DNA of 64,000 nt, taken from NCBI GenBank assembly GCA_028455995.1, contig JABELC010000001.1, positions 794,501 through 858,500 of the forward strand, read 5' to 3'. The notes below the pieces were generated by a model. The model saw nothing but the letters and a program-made list of their open reading frames with translations, ran no database searches and was not told where the DNA came from. The position numbers were made by a program, and so were the translations under genes. Source of the stretch: Scleromitrula shiraiana. Its lineage: Eukaryota; Ascomycota; Leotiomycetes; Helotiales; Sclerotiniaceae. Shown here piece after piece: positions 26,046 through 37,008 of this stretch (within the stretch, counting starts at the first letter, position 1; each line of letters begins with the position of its first letter).

Positions 26046-28942
26046 TCAAGTATTATTCTGGGGACCTTCTGTTGAAAGCTTCAAATTCTTGATGAACCAA
26101 TCCGAGTTTGCATCCACAATGAAGTTAGTTATGTTGAACTCGCTTGTTGATAACTCAGACATCTGCATTTCACCGACGCCATTGTTTCCTTGGCTTGATG
26201 AAGATTCACCAGGAGCCACTGGTAATCGAGGTACGTTGAAGAAGTCAAAAACATCCAAATATTCGAGCTCATTAGGTGCTGGTGTTCGAGCCGGAGTTAC
26301 ACTTGGCATTCGAGAAAGCCCAACATACTTTGGTTGCCTAGATATTAAGAAATCCAGATCATAGGCGCATCTTCTCATGTCTGCCAGGATTTTTACTGAG
26401 GATGGAGTGACTCTTTCGCCGCTGGTACCTGCCGAACGCTCGCTATCACGGTGTTCATCGAGAACTCTTTGGAGGATTGTCGTGTAACGCTCAGCCACAA
26501 GCCAGTAGCTACCCATTTCTCTCAAGGTATCGACAAAAAACTGAATCTGGGGGCTAAGCTTGCGCTCTATGGTTGAGCCATGAACAAGCAGCAGTCTAGC
26601 TGCCACCCAAAGTGTAAATGCAAATGGTGGGCCTAGTTTTGGAAGCATGCCATTCTGAACCACGTATCTAGAATCATCCGTGTAAGTATAATAGGTTACA
26701 AAACCATCAAGGTCAACTGGCTAGGCTTCATAGAAAAAGAGAAAGACCACTATACGTACTCTCCTAAAGCTGCAATGTTCTCTACCGCACCATGACATCG
26801 CTGACTCGCACTGTAAGAAGGCGTAAAAATGGGAGATCTGGTTGTAGGGTAGGCAGCCGACGAATGAAGCCTGATTACTGCTGTGTGGTATGTTGCATGG
26901 AGCATCACCCATCCGCAATTGATGGATTTGTTGCTTCCTGGTTGAAATAGTTTCGCCATGTTCCCATAATCGCCAGGTAAATTGAATTTCCAAGATGTGA
27001 GAATATTGTCAAGCTCTCGATACTCGCCTTGCCATTGTTCAACGTCTGATAATGCACTTATATCCACAGGCTTCTTCAAAAACTTATGAATCCTAGACAA
27101 AATACCCAAAATCTCGATGTAGTAGGAAAATGTGCCAAGATTCTCTGGCTTGTCAGTATCATACTCCGTTCTTTCGCTTGTGTGAAACCATCTAGTTTCC
27201 ACGGGTTGGTTTTTGTTCCAGAGATCATCGCGACAAGGCAAAGTTCTGTCGATTTCCTTTTCATCCAAAGCAAATTCAAAAGCTGTTGCAATTGTAGCAT
27301 ATCGATCTAGAAGGTAAACCATCCAAAAGAGACGCCTTCGAGATTCTTCTTCGATCCAATCCTCAGGTTCCGGCAGTACCATAGCTCTGAGTGTATAGAT
27401 TGAAGGATAATTTGGTGATACAGAAATAGATGTACTTTCTACAGCAAGACCCAATTGAACCACTGATCGAGTGATCAATGCTAACAAATTCCAACCTGGT
27501 GGACCATTACTACTTCCAACAAGATCTAAGGCTAGAATCACCAAAGCTTGCAAAGCCTTTACCGACGAGTTTTCTAGCCCATACAGCAAGACTTTCTGCT
27601 TAGAAATGTCATGATAATGTCGCCGCCTCTCTTCGGTGAGTCGTTGATCTGTGGAAAATCTCAATGTCGTAGCCACGATAGCATGTAATAGAATCTTGTC
27701 TGCCTCGTCCAGTGCCGAAGGACCAAAGAGTGAGTCTAGTGTAGATCTCCGATGTAAAATCGGACACCAGGTGTTGATGTATTTGAAATAAAGATCGACG
27801 AGCGCATATAGAAGGTCATAAGGTGGAAGTGCGGTATCAGAAGATATCTCATTTGAGCTCTGTGTTATGTTCAAGCTCGGAGATTGTAGAGGTGGTTGAT
27901 TTGTGCTATAAAAGTCCGGCGCCTGGCTTGTTGGTATGGATGAGCGGTTTTGTTGTTGTATATCAAGAGGGACTTGAGGACCTTGGGCTTGTTGCTGTTG
28001 ATGAAAAAGGTCACCATGGATAGATGACATGGAAGGAGGCGGAGGGATTGGATTACCAAACTCCAATGATGCGTTTGATTGTCCAAATGTGGAGGGCTTC
28101 TGAATAAATAGTGCCGTCTCAGCACGCGGGACATGGCCACTTCTGTGAGCTGGAAGCCCTTCACTCACTCTAAAGCTAGGGATACTTTGTGATGTATCAT
28201 GATCACTTGGAATGCTGCTGCTGTTATGACCAAATGAGGACTCTAGAATTTGAGCATGAGATCGTAGAATGTCCTCGAGCCTGTCCAACCTCTGTTCCAA
28301 TTCTCGACCATACCCTGCTCTCAATCCGGGCTTCTTGCGTTCCTTATACTCGCAAATTGCTCCATTGCGGCTACACCATCCACAAGATGGCTGTCCGCGG
28401 TCGCATTTAACCTATTTAGGTCAGATATATAAAAGCTTTAAAATCCGGTCAGGTTAAAGCCGATAGCTATGTGGATAGATTTCATACAACTTGTTTGGGG
28501 TCAAATAGAAGATACTTCTCCGTTAAGATAGATGTTGTGTACCCCCGTTAACATCAACCAATAAATAACACATGATAAAAGGTTCCTCCGCAATAATACA
28601 TTTTGACATTAATCGTACCTTTCTTTGCTTACATAGCTCACACCTTAAACAAAGTGTCAGCCAATCATTTCTTGCATCATCTGCTGTGTTGGTTTGGGGA
28701 TCATCTTCGACTTCTTTCACGGGAAGAGAACTAGAAGAATCGATATCTAAATCGTTAGAGTAAGGAGACATGATTTCTTACGACACTGACATAGGCCGAC
28801 GTTGCCTTTTACGAGGACCATCGCCATTTGCATCGAGGCTTTCATCCTCCCCACTATAATAGTGTTCATTATTGTCGCCATCACTCTCGGGGAGAGTTGC
28901 ACCTGAACGCAGTGACGTTCTCGGTGATGGATGATTATCCAT
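26046..28942 (-). CDS. Zn2Cys6 transcription factor, candidate RhaR-type L-rhamnose regulator
   Basis: Complement of exons 28942-28782, 28643-28619, 28411-26760 and 26667-26046 gives about 819 residues. The second exon is only 25 bases and encodes the first two zinc ligands. After splicing, the six cysteines have the exact spacing CX2CX6CX6CX2CX6C (CELCKQRKVK, then CDRGQPSCGWC, then C), starting near residue 55. A short coiled coil follows (ELEQRLDRLEDILRSHAQIL), then a Gln/Pro/Ser-rich linker. The fungal-specific regulatory domain (LYALVDLYFKYINTWCPILH to SRRRLFWMVYLLDRYAT) begins at about residue 280. A Zn2Cys6 activator is certain. The rhamnose role is inferred only from its position, divergent from LRA3 and LRA1. 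Known RhaR-type activators in Aspergillus control exactly these genes. A dedicated BLAST or reciprocal best hit against RhaR would settle it. Confidence 0.85.
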
Positions 28943-29257
28943 AGAAACCGAAATAGAAGCCGATAAACCAAATTGATATATCTGATAACCTGATAACCCA
29001 CAATTCTTTGGGTTATTGATTGATATCTCGGTGAAGTTGTGAACGAAAGGACAAGCTCGGTATTAAATGAGCGAGGGGGAATGTGGATCAATAAGAGAAA
29101 GTTTGGACCCCTCGGTACTTTTGGTGTTGTGTTTTGGTGTTGTTAGCCTAAGGTCGGGGTTTCCTTTGAGTCTCGAGTCTCGAGTCAAGCTTGTCGAGCA
29201 TGTCGAGTGTGTTTACTTGTCTACTGTACTCCTACCTTTTTTTAAAAAAATGGGGAA

Positions 29258-29289
29258 AAGAAGAAGAAGAAGAAGAAGAAGAAGAAGAA
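29258..29289. repeat. GAA trinucleotide microsatellite
   Basis: About ten tandem AGA/GAA units upstream of the divergent regulator gene; not in a supported coding region. Confidence 0.8.
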
Positions 29290-29879
29290 CAAGAACCTTG
29301 GAATTTGGAAGTCCTGAAGGTTTTTTTGAAGAATACCGGTAAGAAGGAGAGTAGACACGTGAAAGGACTAATTACCTAATTAGGAAACATTTCATCATTC
29401 ATGTAGATATAATTCATTAGAATAAAATTCATAATATACATCTGATACAAATTGCACGCGATATTCATATTCTTTGGATACAACATTAGATGTTCATTTC
29501 TCTATCATTTTTCATCATGCTACTATGTGCTCTGCTCAAATGGTCATGGATTAATATGTCACCTGGTACTCTTGCATAATGTTTTGAAGACCTGATTCCT
29601 CGAAAAGCTTCACTGCTTTTTACCCATGTTACCCCACACAATTTGATTTGACACCCACGACTCATGAAGTGGAAGTGGTACCTCCGAAAATCATCCCTTT
29701 CAGCGTTGGGTCAAATTGGGATGGAACAATCTTGATAGGATGGAAAAAGCTTCATGATGAAAACCTTACGAGGAAATTCTAAACGATATAATAAGGTGGT
29801 AGAGTTTAGCAGATATGTTCTGTCGTAGAAAAATAGCTCGGTCAATGTTCACCCGGATCCAAATATGGAACAATGACAA

Positions 29880-29894
29880 CCCCCCCCCCCCCCC
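29880..29894. repeat. poly-C homopolymer (15 C)
   Basis: Uninterrupted run of 15 cytosines in the LRA3 upstream region. The length may vary or be a sequencing uncertainty. Confidence 0.85.
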
Positions 29895-30072
29895 AAACCA
29901 AAGGTAATTCATTCTCATCCTTTTAATATTCATTCAATCTATATCATCCCTCTCATTGACCGTAAACCAATGATTTTATAACCCCCGAGACCCCTCGAAT
30001 TATATATACATACCTTCATCTCTATATCTAAACATTTCTACCAATATCTTTTGGCAGCTCCATTCATTTATC

Positions 30073-31523
30073 ATGGCTTCTTCTTCTAAAGCTCGCAGCT
30101 TCCCTTCTATTAAGGCAATCAGAACATTTGTCGTAGATGGTGTTGGATCCGGAGGGGATTATCATAATGTTAAAGGTGGTCATTGGTAAGGTTGTTCTAT
30201 ACCAATTTACAATTAATACCAACTAATCATAGGTTAATTGATACATCCATTTCAACACCCATGTCAAGATGGGAAAAGTATCGAGCATCAAGAACAAGTT
30301 GGGGAATCAACGTATTGGGCTCATTCTGTGTTGAAATAGAAGGTTCAGATGGTACAGTCGGATTTGCTACTGGATTCGGAGGTAACAACCATAACTCATA
30401 TATTCTTGTGATTTAATGCTCAGTTTTCTCTATAGGTCCACCAGCATGCTGGCTCGTTCATCAGCATTTCGAAAGATTCCTAATCGGTGCCGATCCAAGA
30501 GATACGAATCATTTATTTGAACAAATGTATAGAGGCTCAATGTTTTACGGTCGGAAAGGGCTCCCAGTTGCGGTTATATCTGTCATAGATTTAGCTATAT
30601 GGGATCTTCTTGGAAAGATCAGAAATGAGCCAGTATATAAATTGATTGGAGGGGCTACCAGAGATAGATTGGATTTCTACTGCACGGGTCCTGAACCTAC
30701 AGCTGCTAAAGCTATGGGTTTTTGGGGTGCTAAGGTTCCATTACCATATTGTCCAGAAGAAGGCCATACCGGATTAAAGAAGAACGTTGAATTTCTTACA
30801 AAACATCGGGAAAGTGTTGGACCGGATTTTCCACTTATGGTTGACTGTTATATGAGTCTCAACGTCCCATATACAATTCAGATTGCTGCTGCGTGTAAAG
30901 ATCTGAATATCAATTGGTGGGAAGAATGTCTTTCACCGGATGATACGGATGGTTTCCATCAAGTCAAACAAGCCCACCCACAAATCAAATTTACAACCGG
31001 AGAGCATGAATACTCAAGATATGGCTTCAGGAAGCTTATTGAGGGACGAAACCTAGACATCATACAACCGGATGTTATGTGGCTTGGAGGAATGACGGAA
31101 TTACTCAAAGTAGCAGCAATGGCAGCCGCGTATGATATTCCGGTAGTACCTCACGCAAGCGGTCCTTACAGTTACCATTTCGTCGTTTCACAAACCAATT
31201 GTCCGTTCCAGGAATACCTCGCCAATTCCCCAGACGGGAAAAGTGTACTACCAGTGTTCGGAGATTTGTTCTTGGATGAACCGATACCTGAGAAGGGGTA
31301 TCTTGACGTTTCACAGCTAGATAAGCCGGGTTTTGGTTTAACACTTAATCCGGCCGCTAGACTTATTCCTGCTCAATATCTTTTGACTCCAAATCCTGAG
31401 AGACCCCTTGGGCAACCGGCCGCCGAACAAAAGAAATCGGTAGAAGAGCCAGTTGAGAAACCGGCGGATCAAGGTATCGTAACTGGGTTGGTGGAAGAGG
31501 TTAAGAATTTATCAACCTCATAA
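30073..31523 (+). CDS. LRA3: L-rhamnonate dehydratase (enolase superfamily)
   Basis: Three exons, 30073-30185, 30233-30381 and 30436-31523, give about 449 residues. The enzyme removes water from L-rhamnonate to form 2-keto-3-deoxy-L-rhamnonate in the non-phosphorylated fungal rhamnose pathway, in the cytosol. The N-terminal capping domain contains the family signature WLIDTSISTPMSRW and GSFCVEIEGSDGTVGFATG. The barrel carries the metal ligands of the superfamily in order: Asp in MVDCYMSLN, Glu in WWEECLSPDD and Glu in FTTGEHEYSRYGF. The Asp of QPDVMWLGGMTE and the His of VPHASGPYSYHF are the catalytic pair in this subgroup. After the normal end (LIPAQYLLTPNPERPLGQP) there is a roughly 45-residue Pro/Glu/Lys tail of unknown use. 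The neighbours, a regulator on one side and LRA1 on the other, support the pathway assignment. Confidence 0.93.
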
Positions 31524-32442
31524 TGAAGATTTGTTTTATTTCTATTCTTCGTATTATTTGTATCTAGCTAGAATAGCATATTTCATATCTTAATGGCATC
31601 TTCGACGAATTTGAGTTACCTACTATGTATCTACATCCCTATAAATATTGTTCTTGGGTATTCTTCAACACCGGAATAAAACAGCTTTATCTACTACACA
31701 CTGCACTGTACTGTACAGTGCATAACTTCAAGTAACTCCAAAACATCAACCACCAATAGTAATTAAACAACAATTGAATATCAAATATACCCAATTTCTC
31801 CTTTTTCAGTATATACACATACGAACATACGAATATGAATGTGGCTGTGTCCACCTTTAGAGATTTTCGAATCCAAAAATCCCACCTCAACCTCAACCTC
31901 AACCGCAACCTCAAACCCAAGCACTGAGTGTACCGGTAATTACCCCACCTTCCACCCTGAACTACCCCACCACCATCGGTCACTATTCACTCGATCACCG
32001 AACGCGGGGCAATATTTGATGCAGAAACAAAACATCGCATCAGATCAGATATTGTTAGCCTGGGTTTTATAATTTGCATGCGTAGAGCTATTACGATTTT
32101 GATTCTGTATTATTTTAGTAAGGGAGGAAGAGAAAAAGGAATCTTGGAGAATTACAATTACGATACTATTCTACATACATACATCTTGATTTCAAAGGGC
32201 TTTTTTTTATGTATTCGAGGATAATATCATAGATAGGATACCGAAACAATCGAGATCAGTTGCGCAACTTCTCTACTATTTACGGTCTATTCTTCTGCGG
32301 ATAATAAACATCATATCATACAATCTCTCTTTTTCAAAAACCGTCAAGTCTATAACCCAAATCTTTCCTTGCTTTCTTTCTTTTTTCTTTCTTACCCTAT
32401 CTACCTGCCTACCTACCTACCTACCAAATACAAGTCACCACA
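31524..32442. promoter_or_regulatory. LRA3-LRA1 spacer with LRA1 promoter
   Basis: About 0.9 kb between tandem genes. A TC-rich leader and an ACCT tetranucleotide repeat (about 32400-32425) sit directly before the LRA1 start codon. Nothing else was recognised. Confidence 0.45.
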
Positions 32443-33615
32443 ATGGAAGGAACCCACCTCCTCGCCGGCAAAACCGCCGCCATAACCGGCGGAACAACAG
32501 GAAGTTTGTCTCTCTCTCCCAATCCCCTCTAATCCCCTCCAATCCGCTCCCTCCATCCCCCCCATCTCCCCAGCCCTATTAACCCCCCCTCCCCCCAGTC
32601 GGCCGCGCAATCGCCCTCCTCTACCTCCACCAAGGCGCCAACGTCTCAATCAACCACCTTGGTCTCCCCACCGATACTCCGCATCTCGAATCGCTCCTCG
32701 CCGAAGCCGCAGACATTAAAGCCAAAGATCCGCTCGCGGGAGACCTCATTCATGTACAGGGTGATGTGAGTATTCCGGAGACGGGTAGACTGCTGGTGGA
32801 GAGGACGGTGGAGAGGTGGGGGAGACTGGATGTTTTTGTTAGTAATGCGGGGGTTTGTCGGTTTAGGGAGTTTTTGGAGTGAGTTTTTGTTTGTTTGTTT
32901 GTTTGTTTGTTTCTGTTTTGGGGTATATGTTGAGGGGAGGGGAAGAATACTTGGGGATGAATGAATGGGGTAATGAAGAAATGAAGATGGTGTGTTGTGT
33001 TGTGTTGTGCTGTACTGTGCTAATACTATACCTTCTTTGCTCGAATAGACTCGAACCCGACCTCTTCAGTAACACTGTGTAAGTATCTCCCATCCCATCC
33101 CATCCCATCCCGTCCCGTCCCTACCCCCCATCTCACCTCAAATCCCCACCAACTAACCCCCACCGCCCACAAACAGCCGCACCAACCTCGACGGCGCCTT
33201 CTACACCTGCCAATCCGCCGCCCGCCAAATGGCCCTCCAAACCTCCCCCCCAGGCGGCTCCATAATAGCCATCTCCTCGATCTCCGCCCTCGTAGGCGGC
33301 GCCCTGCAAACACACTACACCCCAACGAAAGCGGGCGTCCTCTCCCTCACGCAATCCATGGCCTGCGCCCTGGGCAAATACAATATCCGCTGTAACGCGC
33401 TGCTGCCGGGCACGATACGCACGCAGCTGAACGAGGAGGATTTGAAGGACGACAAGAAGAGGAATTATATGGAGGGCAGGATTCCGCTCGGTAGGACGGG
33501 GACGCCGGGGGATTTGGCGGGGCCGGCGGTTTTTTTGGCGTGTGAGGAGTTGAGTGGGTATGTGACGGGGGCGCAGTTGTTGGTTGATGGGGGGTTGTTT
33601 GTTAATTTGCAGTGA
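32443..33615 (+). CDS. LRA1: L-rhamnose 1-dehydrogenase (short-chain dehydrogenase)
   Basis: Four exons, 32443-32503, 32599-32878, 33049-33078 and 33177-33615, give about 269 residues. Exon 3 is only 30 bases. The Rossmann motif is AITGGTTGIGRAIAL, split by intron 1. The NAG motif is VFVSNAGVCRFREF. The catalytic triad is Ser in IAISSISALVGG with Tyr and Lys in HYTPTKAGVLSLT. The C-terminal part has the standard RIPLGRTGTPGDLAGPAVFLA and GAQLLVDGGLF. Such enzymes oxidise L-rhamnose to L-rhamnono-lactone with NAD(P)+, the first step of the pathway, two steps before LRA3. The tandem position after LRA3 makes this a better call than a generic SDR. Within exon 4, third codon positions shift from nearly all C to nearly all G or T. 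A 16-G run follows the stop codon. Confidence 0.87.
32886..32912. repeat. TTTG tetranucleotide repeat in LRA1 intron 2
   Basis: Tandem TTTG units just after the intron 2 donor of LRA1. The intron (32879-33048, 170 bases) is long for this genome and may have grown through this repeat. Confidence 0.8.
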
Positions 33616-33987
33616 GAGTGGGGGGGGGGGGGGGGCAAGAACTTGCGGATTAGAATGGGTGGATTGATTGTATTGTATTGCATTGGATATGGATTTTGAT
33701 AGCATGGGATAGGGCAGGGTAGGATAGGATGTGATATGCTCTACAGTGTTTTCAAAAGTAGAGTCTGCGTTTTGCTGGAACTAGTACATAAATCTCACAT
33801 ACAAGCTATTATTTTCATTTAGGAAGTTCATATAAACAGAACTTATTTTCGAATTGTAATAAATTCTCAAAAAAAAAGGGGGGGGGGGTATCAAGTTCAT
33901 TGCGCTCAACAGCCTGCTAAACCAATGTAATCTATCCGCCTGCGCATCAAACCTCCCAACCAAGCAACAAAAGCTATTTGAAAAATC
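33616..33987. other. shared 3' region of LRA1 and IDO
   Basis: 372 bases between two convergent genes. It holds a 16-G run at 33620-33635 and an A-run followed by an 11-G run near 33869-33888, on the same strand. Confidence 0.6.
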
Positions 33988-35546
33988 TCAATAATGGCAC
34001 AACCCCCCAACCTCCTCATCAATAGTCCACGTCCCCGCCAACCCACCCATCTCCAACCCCCCATCAGGATGTTCATCCAATTTTCCCAAGAAGAAATCAT
34101 TCTGGCCCTGCGCATCAGTCTGTCTATTCATGACCCGTCTAGCCCAAGAATCAATCGTTGGTTCCCCCGTCTCATCCCTCGCCTGTTTCAAAAACGGAAT
34201 GAGAGCCGTCCCCCCCGTCCCCTTCAACCCCCTCTTCTTCATCTCATCGTCGCCTTTTCCCCTCGACGCCGTCGCAAGATCAACCTTGCGGCTTCGTACC
34301 GCCTCGGGACTCTTGGACCGAGAGCGCGCCGATTCTCGAGACTTAATCACAATGTACCGTGTTACGATGTTGATGTGGATATCTCTGAAACTGCGCAGCA
34401 TGGCGAGACAGGCATCGTATGCGAGACAGAGATCATGATTGTTGGTGTGGGCCTCGACGTATTCGCGGATATTGGATACGACGGCCATGTCTTCGAGGAA
34501 TCGGCGATGGGCACCCGGCATGTATTTTCTCATCTCGAGGAGGAAATTGTGTTTGGTGCGGGGGGGTTGTGCGCCTTCGGCTTCGCTTTCGGAGGCGGTG
34601 GTGGATTCTTTCTTTTCGCCTGTTGGTCGATGTTCGATTCCTAGGACGATGTCGAAGAATTGAAGGATGGAACTTTGGGCGTTGCTACCGCCGGATAGTT
34701 GATGCCACTTTCCGATTCCGTTTCCCTCGTTGTAGAAAACTCCATTGGGTAGTCCGGCTTCTTCCATGTTCTTGCTACCGGCAAGGAAAGGTCGGATTCG
34801 ATTGTAGAAGACTTGAGGATCGCAGCTTTCATGCATGCGATGGAGAAGTGTTCCAAGATCATCTAACCTTTCCGCAAATGTTCGAAGGCATGATGTGACT
34901 GTCCTACTATCATTCTTACGAGCCGCCTCAATAGCTGTAAGCATGAGGGGAAGAACGGGAGCAGCTCGAGCTTCGATTGCCACCGAGACCAAATAAAACC
35001 ATGATTCGTCAATTGAACCGGTAAAGGTGGTCAATGTGGAAAGATTCTCAAGATTGTCGACATGTTCGTCTTGAAACAATGGCTTGAAGTTCCAAAGACA
35101 GACCGCAGCATATGTAGCGACTGGTGGTACTTCCAAGTAGTTTGAAATGTGTAGAAGTGGGACCGAAATAGATGGCGGTAGGTGCTAAGAGTAATTAAGT
35201 TAGTACGAAAGAATATTCGCAGAAACAAAATAGATATAAAATTGAGTAAACAAACCTCTGCAGGGCTATCACCACCCCAGATATAACCATGTGCCATAAA
35301 ACATAACAACGAATAAGCTCTTCGCCACTCCGAATCATGTTCCAGACCGGCAGTGGAAAGAACGGGAAGACGATCAATAACGCCCCTCAAACGTTTGCTC
35401 AATATCAAACCTTGAAGGTTAGCAATGATCGCCTCCCATTTGTTGTAATAAGGATCGGGAAGTCTCTCGAGAGGTAATTCTGCCGGAAGAAATCCATATT
35501 TTGGAGATATTCCGTAATTACTAAGTTTGGGAATTGGTGGTAACAT
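33988..35546 (-). CDS. BNA2: indoleamine 2,3-dioxygenase (tryptophan to N-formylkynurenine)
   Basis: Complement of exons 35546-35256 and 35184-33988 gives about 495 residues. The N-terminus (NYGISPKYGFLP, then RLRGVIDRLPVLSTAGL) and RAYSLLCFMAHGYIWG are characteristic of fungal IDO. Exon 2 carries ATYAAVCLWNFKPL, FTGSIDESWFYLVSVAIE, the SGGSNAQSS substrate loop and the proximal haem ligand His in SFRDIHINIVTRYIV. The C-terminus has GTGGTALIPFLKQARDET. The cytosolic haem enzyme begins the kynurenine route to NAD+. Fungi often carry several IDO copies, and this one cannot be assigned to a subgroup by eye. An insertion between the haem ligand and GTGGT is rich in Ser/Arg/Lys and is probably a surface loop. 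The 71-base intron has normal splice sites. Confidence 0.94.
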
Positions 35547-37008
35547 TGTATGTTTATTTTTGAAAAGAAGAGATAAAGTATCTATCCTGACGCAAGGAGT
35601 ATAGGATCTTTATGTTCCAATACTCCTCAGCCTTTTCGAAAATCTTGATATTTTCTTCTCATGGAATTGAGAATGAAAAAGATGTATCTGATTTTTATAT
35701 GAAAATGGAAATGGAAATAAAAAGATGAGATCGCGCAATGATTTGAAACGGCGAAAGTACCTTTTTTTTGGAGGGGGGGGGATAAGACCCCTCTATATGA
35801 AATAAATATAGTAAAAAGGATGGATGGGGGGGGGAAAAAAGGAGATTAAAACCCTCACCCCTCCTCATACGCTCGCTCATACGATCAGATCAATTGATTA
35901 GAAAAAGTTTCGGCTCATGCGGGATCAGTCATAAGTTTTCAGGGCCCTGTTGACTCCATTCCCTTTGTCATAACATTTGACTAACACGTTACTACATAGG
36001 TTAGATATACCTAGGAGACCGAGGGGACTAGAGTAGAGACTAGACTAGACTAGAGTCTAGAGATCTCAGGTGTACAATGAAAATTTGTTGGTTGGATTAA
36101 TAATACTATGAAAAAAGAATAATAATCTAGAATCTATGAAGTATCTCAAGTCTACTTACAAACATCCAGCTACATACATACATAGTAGGTATGTGATCTT
36201 ATTATTATGCTCGCTGTAAGTAAATAAATAAATAGTAGGGTAGGGCCAACTAGTAACTTCTGTAGCATAGTACCGGTATAGGTATATCTACCTCTACACA
36301 TACCTGCAAGAATGCAACCATAATGGATCCATTCATACATTCATACATTCATCCATTCATCCATTCGTCCGTGAATACGTACATTCCATTCGAATAACTT
36401 CTATTGCATCAGTGTCGTGTGATGAGAGTCTTGAGTTGGAATGATTGATGATGGCGTGGAATTTTAGGAAACGGAAGCGGATGCGGAGTCGCCCGGAAGA
36501 ACTTTTTAGTTGACACACCGCTTTAGAACTATTGGAACCTTCAGGGAGGGCTGTTCTAAAGTAATTCTGCCACGTTTTGACTAATCTAGTGTACGACGCA
36601 GTCGGTTTTGAGTGATCATTCATTTTCTAGTGTTTATAGTATCCAGAAGGTAAATACTTAAAACATATTTTGAATAAATCCTATTTGAATATCTGTCTAT
36701 AATGCAAATATTTGATTACTATTTGCTTTAAATGTTTATATACCCAGGCACTAAATGCGCATTTAGTATTCCAACATCACGCGTGTCAAGCAAAATCTAG
36801 TGCCCTCAAGGAATTTTAATCTCTACCCCCAATCTTCCTTCACTTCCTTCATATACTTCTATAATATTTCACATCTCAAAAATCAAGTAAATCATATGAT
36901 CAAAAATCTTTGATCTATTTGAAATGCTAATACTACAAAGTCTGTAATACATAAAGTTCCGAATCTCTCCTTTCAAATTCTCGCTCCATCTTCATCCTCA
37001 TCTTCCTC
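35547..37008. other. intergenic, no supported gene
   Basis: Upstream region of IDO and downstream region of the NmrA-like gene. It has G-runs near 35770 and 35826, CATT/CATC repeats near 36330-36365 and a short minus open frame at 36357-36623 without a domain. Confidence 0.5.

Larger units (their letters stand above)
28943..30072. promoter_or_regulatory. divergent intergenic region, regulator / LRA3
   Basis: The 1.1 kb between the start of the Zn2Cys6 gene (minus) and LRA3 (plus) must hold both promoters. It contains an AT-rich core near 29380-29480, a GAA triplet run at about 29258-29289 and a 15-C homopolymer at 29880-29894, about 180 bases upstream of the LRA3 start. A TATATATA element lies at about 30000-30010, some 65 bases upstream of the LRA3 start codon. 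Paired CGG half-sites for the zinc-cluster factor were looked for by eye and none was convincing. The regulatory role is inferred from gene orientation. Confidence 0.5.

Noticed and set aside
33040..33062. tRNA-like B-box on the minus strand (GGGTTCGAGTC)
   Set aside because: No A-box or cloverleaf could be built around it, and it overlaps LRA1 exon 3 (LEPDLF), so it is a chance match.
33133..33705. 190-codon minus-strand frame across LRA1 exon 4 and its spacer
   Set aside because: LRA1 is supported by SDR catalytic motifs and splice continuity; the reverse frame is open because the exon is GC-rich.
33994..34898. Plus-strand frames of 159 and 216 codons opposite IDO
   Set aside because: They overlap the IDO coding exon antisense and give Arg/Phe-rich sequence without a domain.
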